The notes: generated from the sequence alone by a model not told the origin. Shown: positions 35,816 to 47,769, counted from the stretch's first letter. The stretch: 64,000 nt of DNA from Notolepis coatsorum (GCA_963971535.1 OZ020592.1:53831150-53895149); one strand, 5' to 3'. A program made the numbers and translations.

Positions 35816-36842
35816 CGGATGGTACCGCAAAGCGCAGTCACAATCGACTTCCGATGTTGTGAAGTGAGTCTGCAGGTTCTTTTCACTGACGTAAAGCTCA
35901 TTATTCTTCTAACTTATGTCTGTCGAAAAGGACACAAATCTGCCGGAGATGAGCCCTATCCAACAAACGAATCCTCCTCATTGGAAAATAATTTAAAACA
36001 GACGTAGATGGACAAACAAAGCATCCAGAACCAATTGAGAATAATACAAAAAAGAAAAAGGCAAAAATCTGAACAAGAGATTGAGACCCTTTAGAGAAGC
36101 GAGATGTTTACGCAAGAGTGGCGAAATGTAGTAGATCATCCAGTAACTAAATTAAATAAAGAAATAAGCAGCCTACATTTTGTCTCTGTAATGTTTAATT
36201 AATTTCCTCAATTCATGTTTAATAGAGTGGATTTCCTTTACCCCAAATACAATAATGTTTGCATATTAATATACATGTCCAAATTGTTTCCTCATTTGAT
36301 GGGTGTATGGTATTGGCCAAGTGGTGAAAGAAGGAGTCACAGAGGCAGTTGCCATAGGAAATGTATAATAGAAAAAATACACTACTTTTCAAAACATCAA
36401 AAGGAAGTTATTTTCAAACTTTTTCAAGGATCCCCAAATTTATATGTAACTGGCCCCCATTTGATAAGATTGTATCCAAGTGAACGTCAATTGACAAGAT
36501 ATTTGATGAAGAAATTATTTAATCCAGAATTCCACATCTGTCTATACTGTAGGTAGAGAGATAACAGAGGAGAGAGTAGAATACTCATATACATTATCTC
36601 GCTGTACTAACTCTTAGATAAGAATTAATTACATTTAGCTGGGGATCCCCTTAGCAACCCCTGGGACAACCACTCTAGCTTGTGTTGCCTCCAGCATGTC
36701 CATGATAGCACTGCTTCAGAGGTTCTCCTATCCCTGGATTTATACCAGTAGCTCCTCAGAGAAAGACAAACCAGTTACATCTCAATCAATCATCAATCAA
36801 TTATCGAACAACAGCCAATTTGACCTGGGCTGCAACATACAA
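35816..36842. other. non-coding, no gene seen
   Basis: Contains short frames without recognisable domains. About 35930-36010 shares phrases (CCAACAAACG) with 25300-25350, suggesting a dispersed repeat that I cannot delimit. Confidence 0.3.
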
Positions 36843-37256
36843 TATATTAGAATAGAATCTAAATCCTTTATTAATCCCGAGGGAAATTCGGCACTACAGA
36901 TCGCTCACATTGAACAATGAACATTTAGGTAGTCAATAAAATAAGAATAAGAATATAATAATATTAAAAAATAAGAATAAAATAGAATAAAGAATAAAAT
37001 ACGGTCCGGGATATACAGTACAATCTGGTATGTATATACATTCTAAAATCTTAAATATAAACTATACAGCCAAAAATATACAGACATATACAGTAAAATG
37101 TACAGTAATAAGTGTAAACATTTAAAAGTGTAAAGTGTCCAGGAATATTTTGCCAGGCTGTACTGTCACCCTGTGCTCAGTGATGCAGTGAGGCCCAGTG
37201 ATGCGTTATAGAGTATAATGGCTGTCGGAATGAAGGCCTTCTTGTGCCGTTCAGTG
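36843..37256 (-). pseudogene. LINE 3' end fragment
   Basis: On the minus strand the start encodes a few residues close to KGLHSDSHYTL and a stop, then an AT-rich 3' UTR and a polyadenylation-like AATAAAGG before ATTCTATTCT units at 36845. It is a distinct LINE lineage from the Rex1-like copies. Only the last part remains. Confidence 0.5.
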
Positions 37257-37526
37257 TTGTCACAATCACGGCGAGAGCCTCCATCTCTCCGCCTGCTTCC
37301 ATGCAGCTTCCGACTCCATCATCCCCACGCTGTCATCTGGCAACAATCAGCCCAGCTGAGAGTCGTCAGCTCATCACCAGCCCGGATATCAACCCTACGG
37401 ATCCTGCTCCTGATCGTCTCAGTGTTATCCTATCAACCTAGGTACGAGGACGTACCAAACCTTGCTGCTCTGCCTGTATTGCCTGCCATGTCCTAACCTC
37501 TGTTCTCCCTGTGCCCAGGACCATCA

Positions 37527-38191
37527 CTCTCAGCCAGGCCATGTGAGCGGCGCGGGGAGCGGAGCGGGCGGTTTTGATGTGAGCGACGGAGTGGGTTTTA
37601 AAATGGGTCGGCGCGACGTCCGGAGCGAGAGTTCTCCTCCGCTCCAATCCACTCCGGGCCGCTCACAGTGGTTTAACACTGATGTAATATACATGTAGTA
37701 CAATGCCAAAGCAACAGATGGCGATGTACAAACATGAAGGCCATTTTCAACCAATGAGAAGGGTGAACCGTCACTCACATCCTGTTAGAAAAAGTATATG
37801 ACGCCATTGTTGTTGTCGTTAGCTTACATGCATTGTGGCTAGGCTAGCTATCATCGCTTAGTAGAGCTATAAACAACGTTATTTAACATTGCAGAATGGG
37901 TACAATTACAATACGGCTCAATACAAACAATTGTTAAGGGGCCCAGGGGGTGTAGACTGTTGTAGTTTGGTCAAATCAAGCAAAAAATTCAAATTGCTCC
38001 AAAAAAGAAATATCTGCCGAGCGATGTGGAGCGGGGACCGGGGGGCGCTCGATTCAAGGTGAACGGTGAGCGAGCGGAGAGCGACTTGGGGGCGGGGTCA
38101 ACATGAGCGATTAGCGGAGCGGAACAAGCCGTCTAGACCGAAGAGCGGATTTCTCGCCCGCGCCGATCTGCTCACGGGCCCTGCTCTCAGC
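37527..38191. mobile_element. hAT-type element, 8-bp duplication
   Basis: CTCTCAGC at 37527-37534 and 38184-38191 flanks 649 bp with ends CAGGCCATGTGAGC and, inverted, CAGGGCCCGTGAGC. Subterminal GGCGCGGG is shared. The ends are GC-rich with GAGCGGAGCGG phrases. The interior (37890-37940) contains a minus-strand fragment of the retroelement tail found at 5.5 and 31.8 kb. No transposase. Confidence 0.75.
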
Positions 38192-38412
38192 CGACGCTGT
38201 CTCCTGATGTACCACCCGCCCGGATGTTCCTGAGAACCTCAAGCAAGAGTCACTACTCGTCCAAAGTCACACATTCTTGTATATTCTCTATTGCCTTGTC
38301 TGCTTGGTACCCAAAGGAATTAAAACCAAAATGCTCCATTCTCTCTCTCCCTGTGTTCTGCTATTGGGCTGCGCCACCGCTGCCCTAACAAGTGTTACAT
38401 CTATAAGTCTTA

Positions 38413-39916
38413 GTCTTTTTTCAAGTCAAGTCAAGAGTTTTATTTGTCACGGCATACAAGTATACAATGAAATGCGGGTGGTCTTGCCCGCGACGATGTG
38501 CAATACAGTGGTACAACATATAATAGAATCCAATAAAAAAAAAACATTGTGCAATAAACAGGTAACAGGTAACATGGTGTGACATCTCGGTATCTGTACA
38601 TAGTTATTTACAGAGCATATAGGACATGCTAGGTAGCTTTAGTAGTGCAATACACTGTTCCTGTTGTTATACTAATTTAAAGTGGCCTTTCCTCTTGGCC
38701 ATAAGTGTGCGTGTGTGCGGCATGAGTGTGTGCCCGCTCTTGTTAAAGTGTTAAAGTGGCTGCTAGTGTGTGAGCGTGCACAGCGTGCGTGTCGTGTGTG
38801 TGCTCATGTGTGCTTGTGTGTGGATAGTTCAGTGTTCTGTGGCACTCAATGTTCATTGTTCAAGGCTCTGATGGCCTGGGGGAAGAAGCTGAGCCTAAGC
38901 CTCTCCGTCCTAGTAGCTGGGGTTCGCAGGCGTCTGCCTGACCTCAGCAGCTGGAACAGGCTGTTATTGGGGTGGTGGGGGTCTTTCATTATCCTGCAGG
39001 CTCTGGATTTGCACCTCTTGTTGTATAGAGCCTGCAGGGGAGGTAGCGCAATACCCGTGGTACGCTCGGCTGAGCGCACCACTCTCTGTAGGGCCTTCTT
39101 GTCCTGTGCCGTGCTGTTTCCATACCAGGCAGTGATGTTTCCGGTCAAGATGCTCTCTACAGCTCCTGAGTAGAAGGACTGGAGTATCTTCCCCGATACT
39201 CTGAACTTCCTTAACTGTCTCAGGTGGTAGAGGCGCTGCTTCGCTTTCTTTACTACTGTGTCTATGTGTGTTGACCATGTCAGATCCTCTGAGATGTGGA
39301 CCCCCAGGTACTTAAAGCTGCTCACCCTGTCCACGGTAGCCCCGTTAATCATCAGTGGTGTGTGTGTCTCCTGCTGTCCTCTCCTATAATCCACGATCAG
39401 CTCCTTGGTTTTACCAATGTTCAGGAGCAGGCTGTTGTCCTGGCACCAGCGTTCCAGTACCTCAACTTCCTCCCGGTAGGCTTTCTCGTCGTCGTCCGAG
39501 ATCAGCCCCACCACCACCGTGTCGTCTGCGAACTTCACTATGGAGTTGGAGCTGAACTTGGCCACACAATCGTGTGTGTAGAGTGAGTACAGCAGGGGGC
39601 TTAGAACACAGCCCTGGGGGGACCCGATGCTCAGGGTGATGGTGTTGGAGGTCTGACCCCCCACCCTGACCGCCTGGGGTCTTTCACTCAGAAAGTCCAG
39701 TACCCAGGCGCTCAGGGCGGAGCTCAGACCCAGCTCGATCAGCTTGTCCACCAGTCTGGTGGGGACTATGGTGTTGAACGCTGAGCTGTAGTCAATGAAC
39801 AACAGTCTCACATAGCCCCCCTTCTGACGGTCAAGGTGGGAGAGAGTGCTGTGCAGTACCTGGGAGACCGCGTCGTCAGTGGACCTGTTTGTCCTGTATG
39901 CAAATTGCATAGGGGT
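38413..39916 (-). mobile_element. Rex1-like LINE, 5'-truncated, longest copy
   Basis: A non-LTR element reading on the minus strand from about 39916 to a tail at 38413-38440 made of CTTGA units after AATAAA. The 3' UTR (about 430 bp) contains CATTTCATTGTATACTTG. The 5' half (endonuclease and the start of RT) is missing. It is related to the copies at 12.2-13.6 and 48.4-49.4 kb, but with a different tail unit. Confidence 0.8.
38846..39910 (-). pseudogene. reverse transcriptase, C-terminal 354 residues
   Basis: The frame opens at [10 protein letters not shown] and is open for 354 codons. It has the RT palm motif [15 protein letters not shown] (Asp40), the [16 protein letters not shown] motif (93-109), and the catalytic FADD at 127-130, then the thumb and a C-terminal region ending [10 protein letters not shown]. 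The YSSAFNTI segment is what Rex1-specific studies target, which supports Rex1 in the CR1/L2 group. Just upstream, a one-base shift separates the ATG from residues LDP, so the true frame began further 5'; the ATG is internal. Without endonuclease it cannot act alone. Confidence 0.8.
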
Positions 39917-40589
39917 CTAACACTGAACGTGCTCCTTCTATCAGCCAAGTCTGTGTGTATTACATTATTAATTTGTAAAGTTAAACAAACCATTCCAAAT
40001 TACCTGTACATTATTATGGGCACTTAAATAAGTCTATCCCCAAATAACAACCAAACACCCCTACACTCTATCCAACTTGGTATTCCCCCGGGAACCCCTC
40101 CTAGAAAGAGACTTGTATTCTCCCAGCTCTAGTTTGGCAGTTCCAGGTGTAAACCAGAGGTATGGTGAGTTGCAGGAGAGCGCAGAGTCAAACACTCAAT
40201 CTGTAGCAATTCATATCAATAAACAATATTTGACTCATAATGTGTGTTTCTGTTATTTATGTATCTGGAAATGTGCTTAGCGTACATATTATGAATGATA
40301 CAATGAAAAGGCCTAAGCTAATGTTTGGCTAGCCTGAGCACATGTGAGAGACCAGGGCTGGATCAAGCAGACCCTGTTACGGGTAAGTGCAATAATAATA
40401 ATGTTCAGCCACTACAAAAAATATCAACAACTGTCAAAATGTATTACAATAGGATTGACTTACTGTGGTGTGTACATCTTACTTACAGGGCACGGGATAC
40501 CCCCATGACAATGGGTCTTCCAACAAGTCACGCTGAGTAGACAAAATCTACGGTACCGCTGACTGAGGATTCCGGTGAAACTAAGTGAT
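39917..40589. other. non-coding, no gene seen
   Basis: No element end or long frame that I can support. Confidence 0.3.
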
Positions 40590-40855
40590 AAAGTTTAGCG
40601 ACGGCTTAAAGGTTCATGCAGTGGATTTATGACCAGAAGCTTGCCAGTTCAATCCCAGCAATATCTGCGCAGGGGAAGTAATGAATAACGCTCTTCCCCT
40701 ACCTCTACGACCCACCCTTGAGCTCGCCCTTGAGTTAAGGCACTTAATCCTGGGGAGCTGCTCTGCGGGCCAATAATGTCAGTCTGTGTGGCTGCACCGT
40801 AGCAGCTCCCAGGTGGAAATGTGTGGAACCGTGTGAGTTGCTGACAAAAGAGCAC
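40590..40855 (+). mobile_element. V-SINE-like SINE copy
   Basis: B-box-like TTGCCAGTTCAATCCCAGC, then CCCTTGAGTTAAGGCACTTA and a 3' region with TGTGTGGCTGCACC. Same general architecture as the copy at 23.1 kb, but more diverged and without a clear tail. Confidence 0.5.
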
Positions 40856-41768
40856 ATGTGCTCAGTGAATATAAATACGTTTTATAAATATATACTGCAG
40901 TTTGCATACATGTACATCATGGCTCATCGATCCGTTGGATTCTATCACTCAAAAAAGCATCGCTGCGGATATGAAAAACTGACTGAAAGCCTCTCTGGGA
41001 GAATAAAGTGTGAGACTGATGACGGCGCAGAAAGAGAGGGGATGAGGTCAAAGGACTTAATCCCCAGAAGGTTTCCTTCACAGAGACGCATCCCGGGGCG
41101 TAAGACTGTTTTCCTTAGACGATGCTTAGCTCTAAGTGTATCTTCCACTTCTCTTCCCTTCTTAGATTGCCTTGGGGCCCGGTTGCGAGTCCAGTCGCTC
41201 TCCCCTCTATTGCTCCACGCCACGACTGTTTTTAAGTAAGAGCAGTCGGTAACCCCTGCAGGCTTAAAAAGAGACGTTCTACTTCAATGCCACCACTATA
41301 AAGAGAGCCAAATCTTTGGAAGGGTACTGAACAAACTGTCGTGTGGACGGGGCAAATTGTACAAACATATAGTACAAAAGGTGATGTGAGATATCTATAA
41401 CATTAGTACAGAATATATCCAGAGTGCATTCCTTCGACGTACCACATAAGTGACTTGCCATCCTATCTGCCTGTGTTTTATCTGCTCACCACCATGGCTA
41501 CCCGTGTTTATTACGGCAGTTACAGTTGGCAGTATGCGTCTCTGCCTACACATCTGTTCATTTAATCTATTTGTGCCATCGGTATGTTTTGCTGAACATG
41601 TATGTCGGCGTTATCAGCGTTACCTGGTGTGCGGGCATGCTGCATGTCAACAAACACCCGGACAAACTTTTTTAGTACTTAGCATACTGTAGATTAAGAT
41701 GTGAGTAACTGACCCCCCTAATTTTTTATGAATTTTTTTTTAAATGATTATTTAACCTTTATTTACCC
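40856..41768. other. non-coding, no gene seen
   Basis: A 138-codon plus-strand frame (40823-41239) and a 92-codon minus frame overlap here but show no domain or family signature and run across SINE sequence, so neither is called. Confidence 0.3.
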
Positions 41769-41773
41769 AGGCA

Positions 41774-42338
41774 TGTAGCATTTCCCAAGCTGGACTTTAC
41801 TTCAGACAAAATGAACTCCTTGAGACTGATGGCTATGGTGCGGTATGCCAACCATTTATTGACAGTTTCACCATTTGACACCGTAAGAGCTGAAAGTGGA
41901 AACAGACATACAGTCATTTGTTTGTTCAAACCACGTTTCCAGTGAAAGGTATAGCACTGGTTAGCATTTTAGCTAGTTCAGCTCAATACACAAAATATGA
42001 AGATTGCCAAATACAACACAAATAACACAATCCATAAATAAACACGTACCTCTTCGCCTTCCAGCTAGGTGCTAAACAAGGTAAGAAGGGGTTTCCTTCA
42101 CGAACTGTTATATTAATGAGAGATATCCTTTATTTACATTAGTACTCTCTCCCGTCAAGCATTTTTCTGAACTCTAACGTTAACCGGAAGTCGTTGTTGC
42201 GCAAGTTAGACACAGCGTGAGCGGGACCACCAGTATCTTCAAAAATAAAAGACAGCATTTCAAAATAAAAGACAGCATAAAACAATTCCACGTAAAATCA
42301 AGTCTAACGTTATAAACAGAGGAATTTGGTTCTTTACA
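41774..42338 (-). repeat. BEL/Pao 3' LTR (565 bp)
   Basis: Plus-strand TGTAGCATTTCCC to GGTTCTTTACA. It carries a 10-bp insertion near 41955 absent from the other LTR. The minus-strand sequence next to it, GATGGGAG, is a plausible short polypurine tract. Confidence 0.9.
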
Positions 42339-42519
42339 CTCCCATCAAATCATTGTTGTTTCAAATATTGTAAGAAACCATGCATAAGCAAACACAATGA
42401 TTTCTCAATAAACCATAAGCAATAACCAAAAGTTATGGTATTAAAGTTTTGTCAAACACTTCAAACAAATACATCCTTAAGAGATGCAAGGGTACCTTAC
42501 TTAGTGAACATCTAGTCAC

Positions 42520-43680
42520 TTATCTAGTAATAAGACCAGCTTCAAGAACTGACTGTTTAGTGAGACGTTCACCCTTCTTTCCCAGTTTCCTGTCACCTAG
42601 ACATATTGTCACTCTCCTAACCAGACCATCTCTATCCACTATAGTTTTAGAAACTCTACCTAATCTCCATTCATTTCTCGGCAGATCATCATCTTTCATC
42701 ATCACTATGTCACCTATCTGGAGGTTTCTCTTTGGCGTGTGCCAGCGTTGCCTGATGGCGATAGTAGGTAACTTGGGGAGATAGATCCACACGCTCTGGA
42801 GGGAGATCGGCCATTCTTTGTTCTTTTGTGTCTCTCCTGAGCCTTCTGCAGGTCACACATCGACGGAGATGAGATGCCACGACCCAACCAAATCCTAAGA
42901 TCCAGTAGCCCTTTGATCTGACCTTGTTTATGGTTATTCCTTTACCGTGATGTTTGGCCTTTTCATGGCAGTGTGTGATGATCATCTTCGTGATGTGATG
43001 TTCCTTCGGAATGATCGCAGGGTGTTTGACTGCATGGGGAAGATTGGAGTCACAGAGCCTTCCTCCCACCTTGATTACACCATCCTTGATTGCAGGGTGG
43101 TTGACTGCATGGGGGAGATTGGAGTCACAGAGCCTTCCTCCCACCTTGATTACACCATCCTTGATTGCAGGGGTTTTGACTGCATGGGGAGATTGGAGTC
43201 ACAGAGCCTTCCTCCCACCTTGATTACACCATCCTTGATTGCAGGGTGTTTGACTGCATCGGGGAGATTGGAGTCACAGAGCCTTTCTCCCACCTTGATC
43301 ACACCATCCTTGTCTGGAAAGGGTTTGAGGCGATGCAACTTGTTCTTGAGTGGCAGCCGAGAGCCTGTCTTCAGTAACTTCAGTTCCTCTGGATATGTTT
43401 GTCTCTGTAGGTCTTTGATTATTAGGCACTCCACGTCCTCTCGTTCCATTACTGTGGAGAGACCATTTGACTTCTCTTTGTTGATTCCGTTCTTTAGTTT
43501 GTCTAGGAACAGGATGTCATCCTGGGAGACTGTTTTTCCATCCTCCTTGGCATCCTTGAAGTCGGACTCCAGAACGTGAATGGAATCTGCAGGGGTGACT
43601 GGTGGGAGCTCCTTGACCGCGATCCGGAAGCATTCGCTCGTCTGGCTTGGAGTGTCACAGCGCGGTGAAGAGCACCCCAC
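42520..43680 (-). pseudogene. BEL/Pao residual Pol: integrase zinc domain and DUF5641
   Basis: From 43680 the frame has the residues normally just before RT (DDILFLDKLKNGINKE), then jumps to the integrase-proximal segment (REDVECLIIKDLQRQTYPEE), so RT and RNase H, some 600 residues, are deleted. A tandem repeat follows. The H2C2 zinc-binding domain reads HITKMIITHCHEKAKHHGKG and RRCVTCRRLR. The integrase DDE core is then missing; the C-terminal DUF5641 domain appears at 42792-42520 (RNLQIGDIVMMKDDDLPRNE, WRLGRV). No active enzyme can come from this. Confidence 0.8.
43020..43320 (-). repeat. 72-75-bp tandem repeat, 4 copies, in integrase region
   Basis: Four successive copies include GATTGGAGTCACAGAGCCTT and CACCTTGATTACACCATCCT. 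On the minus strand each encodes a unit resembling KDGVIKVGGRLCDSNLP, the segment just before the zinc-binding domain. The third copy has lost one base, which shifts the frame, so the array is disrupted. Confidence 0.85.
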
Positions 43681-43691
43681 AATGCTCCATC

Positions 43692-44230
43692 CTAAATCAG
43701 TCCGAACTGCATAAGGTTCATCATTTCCTCCTGTCTTGGTGCCATGGCCCTTGAACAGTCATATCCTATCAAGAGACCAACCTCACAATCCTGTAGCTGT
43801 GGAATCTCGTCTACGACTGTGGAGAGATGATTCCATTTCTTGGCCGTTTCCTTTGTTGGAATGTGGGTGCGGTTCACCGGTATGCAATCCTTGGCATAGG
43901 CAGGAGGAAGATCGATGTGCAGGGAGGAGCTATAACCTCGTACACGAAGCCCTGAGACTCTTTGGGTTTTGACTATTGTCTCTCGTTCTATCATGGTAGT
44001 TAACTTCAGTTTAACTGGACAGGAGTCTGCCTTTAGAGTGTTACTGACTTCCTGGTTGACGAAAGTGTCCAACAGGGCGTAGACCAGTTTTTCCGTTCCT
44101 GGCGTGTTCCTTGAGGACACCCACACAGGCACAATCATTGACGTGTTGGTGGCTTGTCCTGCTCCAGCAGTAGTGACTGCCAGTGACGTTTGCGGCAGCC
44201 TCTGTTTGAACAGCTTTGCGTTGGGAAATG
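43692..44230 (-). pseudogene. BEL/Pao aspartic peptidase (DUF1758), damaged active site
   Basis: A frameshift near 44.2 kb moves the reading frame from the Gag phase to that of 44138-43692. It shows VPVWVSSRNTPGTEKLVYAL followed by LLDTFVNQEVSNTL. In Pao peptidases the LLDT motif is normally followed by several residues (Q-S-D-like) before F-V; here F-V follows directly, so about 5 residues of the catalytic loop are missing. Downstream, DIPLLIGYDC-like VGLLIGYDCSRAM fits the family. A second frameshift near 43.71 kb follows. Confidence 0.7.
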
Positions 44231-46230
44231 TTTTCCCATGGTTCAGGCCTTTCCTTTCTCACATAGCTGTCATCATGAAGACAAGTGGGATGGTTACCTT
44301 CGCAGGTGTCGCAGGAATGTCGATGACGGCAGTCCTTGGCACTATGACCGAATTTCGTGCAGCCATAGCAGAGCTTATTCTCCTTCACAAATTCCCGTCG
44401 TTCCGCCAAGGTCTTTGCAATGAACTTGGGACATCCATGTAGACTGTGTTGATTGTCCTGACAGAACACGCAAGGGGGCTTTACGTTTCCCTTGGCTGGT
44501 CTTTGCCTGTCACTGTCGGCCTCAGTTTGAGTGCTAAGAACACACGCTTTGTTCCTGTTGGGGTCCCTGTTTAGTTTTTCTGTGCTGGACTCAAGGGTGC
44601 GGAAAGCATGGAATGAGGTGATCGGATTGCAAGCAATTTCTGCTTCCGTCTCCACGAATGTGGCGAAGTCCTTGAAGCTGGGGAACTCTTAAGTCCTGTT
44701 CAGGGCTTCGGTAGTCTTTCTGTTCCAGCTTGACATTGCCCAGTCTGGCATCTTTTGGATTAGCCTTCTATTCTCTTCACAGTCATTCAATATTTCGAGA
44801 CTCTTCACATGCCTCATTGCGTCTTGACAGGCGTTTAAGAAGTCTGAAAAGTCTCTTAGTCCCTCTGCATCCTTTGGTTGTATTCTTGGCCAATCTGCGA
44901 GCCTGTCTCTAAAGGCTCTCTGTACAACGAAGGCCTGGCCATATCTGTGGTTTAGTTTGTCCCACGCGTCCTTGTAGGCTTCGCTGTCATTTCTATAGAA
45001 GGTTCCTTCCAGGGTTTTACGAGCAGGGCCCCCTACATACTTCCTCAAATAATAAAGTTTATCAGCAGATGAGATGGCTCTTGTGTCAATGAGTGACATA
45101 AATGAGGCTTTCCACTCAAGGAACTGGATAGGATCGCCATTAAATACAGATGGCTCTGGAACTGGAAGTCTATTTAGAGCTATGCTATCTTGGAAGGCCT
45201 TGGCTAGGGATGATACATTTACATCAGTCGACAAGGTTGTGACGTTGGGGGGTTGTCCGCTTGTCGCCGAGGAGGCGCTTGCCGCCGAGGGGGCATAGTG
45301 AATTCCTTCGGGACTATTTGAGTGGACGCTGCCTTCCTGTTTGTAAACTTGCAGCCTGGCACGGGCTGTCTTCACGTCCTTATCTGCCTGGAGGCGTACA
45401 AGCTCGCGCTTTTCAACTGCAAGCTGCTTTCTTTGTTGCCCCTCTAAATCTTCTATTTTCTCTGTTTGCTTCCTTTCTTCCAGCAACCCTTCATACTCCA
45501 CCTCCTTAGCGGCAAGATCTGCCGCAGCGTCCACCAGTTTGACTGTCAAAGTGGCGCTTTCATGAGTGATGAATGATTTGTGACTCACTCTCGAGACAGT
45601 GGATCCATAGATGGACCGAGCATAGCTGCCTTTAAGCAGTTCTTTGAGACGACATCGTACTTGTTCTCCATCTAATTCTTCGTCAATGTCAAAAATCCTC
45701 TCATAGACGACCTTCTTAATCTCTGTTGTAACTGCCTCACATGTATCAATGCAGCTTCTCAGTTCAACTGATGGTGTGTTGTGACCTCGTATTTCAAGGT
45801 AGGCGCTCAACACCGCCTCTTTCTCTTCCTCCAGAGCTTCGGACATTAATGCCAATTCCTTTGCATTAAGTTCCGACTTGAGCTGGTTTCTTGACTCACG
45901 GACTCCAGTTTTCCACCTTTTATACGCTGAGGTGAGTTTTCTTTCCTTCCTCTGTGCCTCTTCTTGTTGCTTTTCAAGCAATTTAGGGGTTGGATATCTT
46001 ATTCGGTCTGAGCGTCGGAGGTGCTCCTCGCCGTCCTCCTGACCTTGACCTTTGAGGCTATTTAGGATTTCTTTTTTGTTTAGAATTTTCTTCTCTATAC
46101 GTTCCCTCTCAGTAGTATCTAGCGTCTGTTCGATAGTCACTTCGAGCTTACTAATTTTAAACTGTAAGCTATCTATTTGATTTTCCAGCTCTAATGGTGG
46201 AGAATGGTGCTCAGTCTCTGCTTGCTTCAT
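44041..46230 (-). pseudogene. BEL/Pao Gag with zinc knuckles, one in-phase stop
   Basis: The 513-codon frame from 46230 begins with a coiled-coil-like, Glu/Lys/Leu-rich N-terminal half (about residues 1-300). A DUF1759-type Pao Gag core follows, from about residue 350: LPVPEPSVFNGDPIQFLEW, KLYYLRKYVGGPA, WDKLNHRYGQ. A TAA at 44689-44691 interrupts it; the same phase continues to 44041 with three Cys/His clusters, CVFCQDNQHSLHGC, CYGCTKFGHSAKDC and CDTCEGNHPTCLH. The start is the first ATG of the frame and follows a leader of about 910 nt. Gag would form the particle and bind RNA. Confidence 0.85.
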
Positions 46231-47140
46231 TTTTAAATATGCAAAATTAAATCTGATCTGAATAATAAATCGTTGTTTTTACTATTACTATAAAAGATCA
46301 GATAATCCTTACTATTTTTACTGCACCAAGAATCCTAATTATTTATACTACTCAGAGAGGACCAAAACCTAACACTGAATAATGTGCTGAATAATATTAT
46401 TATTATTATAAATGTTTCTTTTCATTCCAGTGAATACCCAGTTATGTTACCATTTAGACTGCACATAGTTATCCATAGAGGCATTTTACAGTAGAGTTGA
46501 TCAGGTACCCTACAGTAGTTATAATCACAGTGCAAAAAACGAGGGTTCTTAATTGTTGACTTCGATTTCTTCTTCAAACTGGCAAGGTGAGCATCAATTT
46601 TTTTTTTCTTCTTTTTTTGTATTATTTTTTAAATTATTTTTTAAACACACATATAAACAAACATGACAACACACGATAAGATACACAAGCATTAATACAC
46701 AGTGTATATCCAACGAAATTACCATTCATACCTATGTCTTATACAGGATATATCCCTAATACCTAATAGAACCAATTGTTCTTATTGAAGATGAATTGTT
46801 CCCTTTTAATGAGGTAATTGTTCCATACCTCTGTCTGACCGTCGCCTCAAACCTCCAGCCAGCTATGAATGTTCTTGTTGAAGATGAGTTGTACCCTTTT
46901 TAATGAAATAATTGTTCCTTTTCCTTTGTCTGACCGTCGCATCAAACCTTTAGCCAGCTGTCACTGACGTGAAGTCTTTTTTGTCTACAAGACCCATGGA
47001 ATGGCGCCGAGTTGCTTGATGAATTGTCCGTTGTCCGTTGTCCGTTGTCAGCAACTCAGCCCCCGTGGTTTCGTCGTCGTAGACCAGGCTTCCTCGGTGC
47101 AGCGTCGGGCGGCAGGGATGATGAGGGCCAGAGCTCTTAC

Positions 47141-47695
47141 TGTAGCATTTCCCAAGCTGGACTTTACTTCAGACAAAATTAACTCCTTGAGACTGATGGC
47201 TATGGTGCGGTATGCCAACCATTTATTGACAGTTTCACCATTTGACACCGTAAGAGCTGAAAGTGGAAACAGACATACAGTCATTCGTTTGTTCAAACCA
47301 CGTTTCCAGTGAAAGGTATAGCATTTTAGCTAGTTCAGCTCAATACACAAAATATGAAGATTGCCAAATACAACACAAATAACACAATCCATAAATAAAC
47401 ACGTACCTCTTCGCCTTCCAGCTAGGTGCTAAACAAGGTAAGAAGGGGTTTCCTTCACAAACTGTTATATTAATGAGAGATATCCTTTATTTACATTAGT
47501 ACTCTCTCCCGTCAAGCATTTTTCTGAACTCTAACGTTAACCGGAAGTCGTTGTTGCGCAAGTTAGACACAGCGCGAGCGGGACCACCAGTATCTTCAAA
47601 AATAAAAGACAGCATTTCAAAATAAAAGACAGCATAAAACAATTCCACGTAAAATCAAGTCTAACGTTATAAACAGAGGAATTTGGTTCTTTACA
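47141..47695 (-). repeat. BEL/Pao 5' LTR (555 bp)
   Basis: Same ends as the 3' LTR. The four base differences to the other LTR are at AAATTAAC, CATTCGTTT, CACAAACTG and AGCGCGAGC. The short frames within it are duplicated in the other LTR and are not genes. Confidence 0.9.
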
Positions 47696-47767
47696 AGGCA
47701 AGCAAGTAAGAACAAATTCTTATATACAAACGCCGCCTGACCAAAAAGCAAAAGCCTTTTGTGGGAA

Positions 47768-47769
<2 letters not shown>

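Larger units (their letters stand above)
41769..47700 (-). mobile_element. BEL/Pao LTR retrotransposon, internally deleted
   Basis: AGGCA at 41769-41773 and 47696-47700 is the 5-bp target duplication. LTRs at 41774-42338 and 47141-47695 bracket minus-strand Gag, zinc knuckles, a peptidase, an integrase zinc-binding domain and the C-terminal DUF5641 domain. The RT, RNase H and integrase core are absent. Total 5.9 kb. The LTRs differ by 4 substitutions and one 10-bp indel, so the insertion is young. Movement would have needed enzymes from a complete relative. Confidence 0.9.

Noticed and set aside
40823-41239. 138-codon plus-strand frame
   Set aside because: Starts in SINE-derived sequence, no domain, overlaps a minus frame of similar length.
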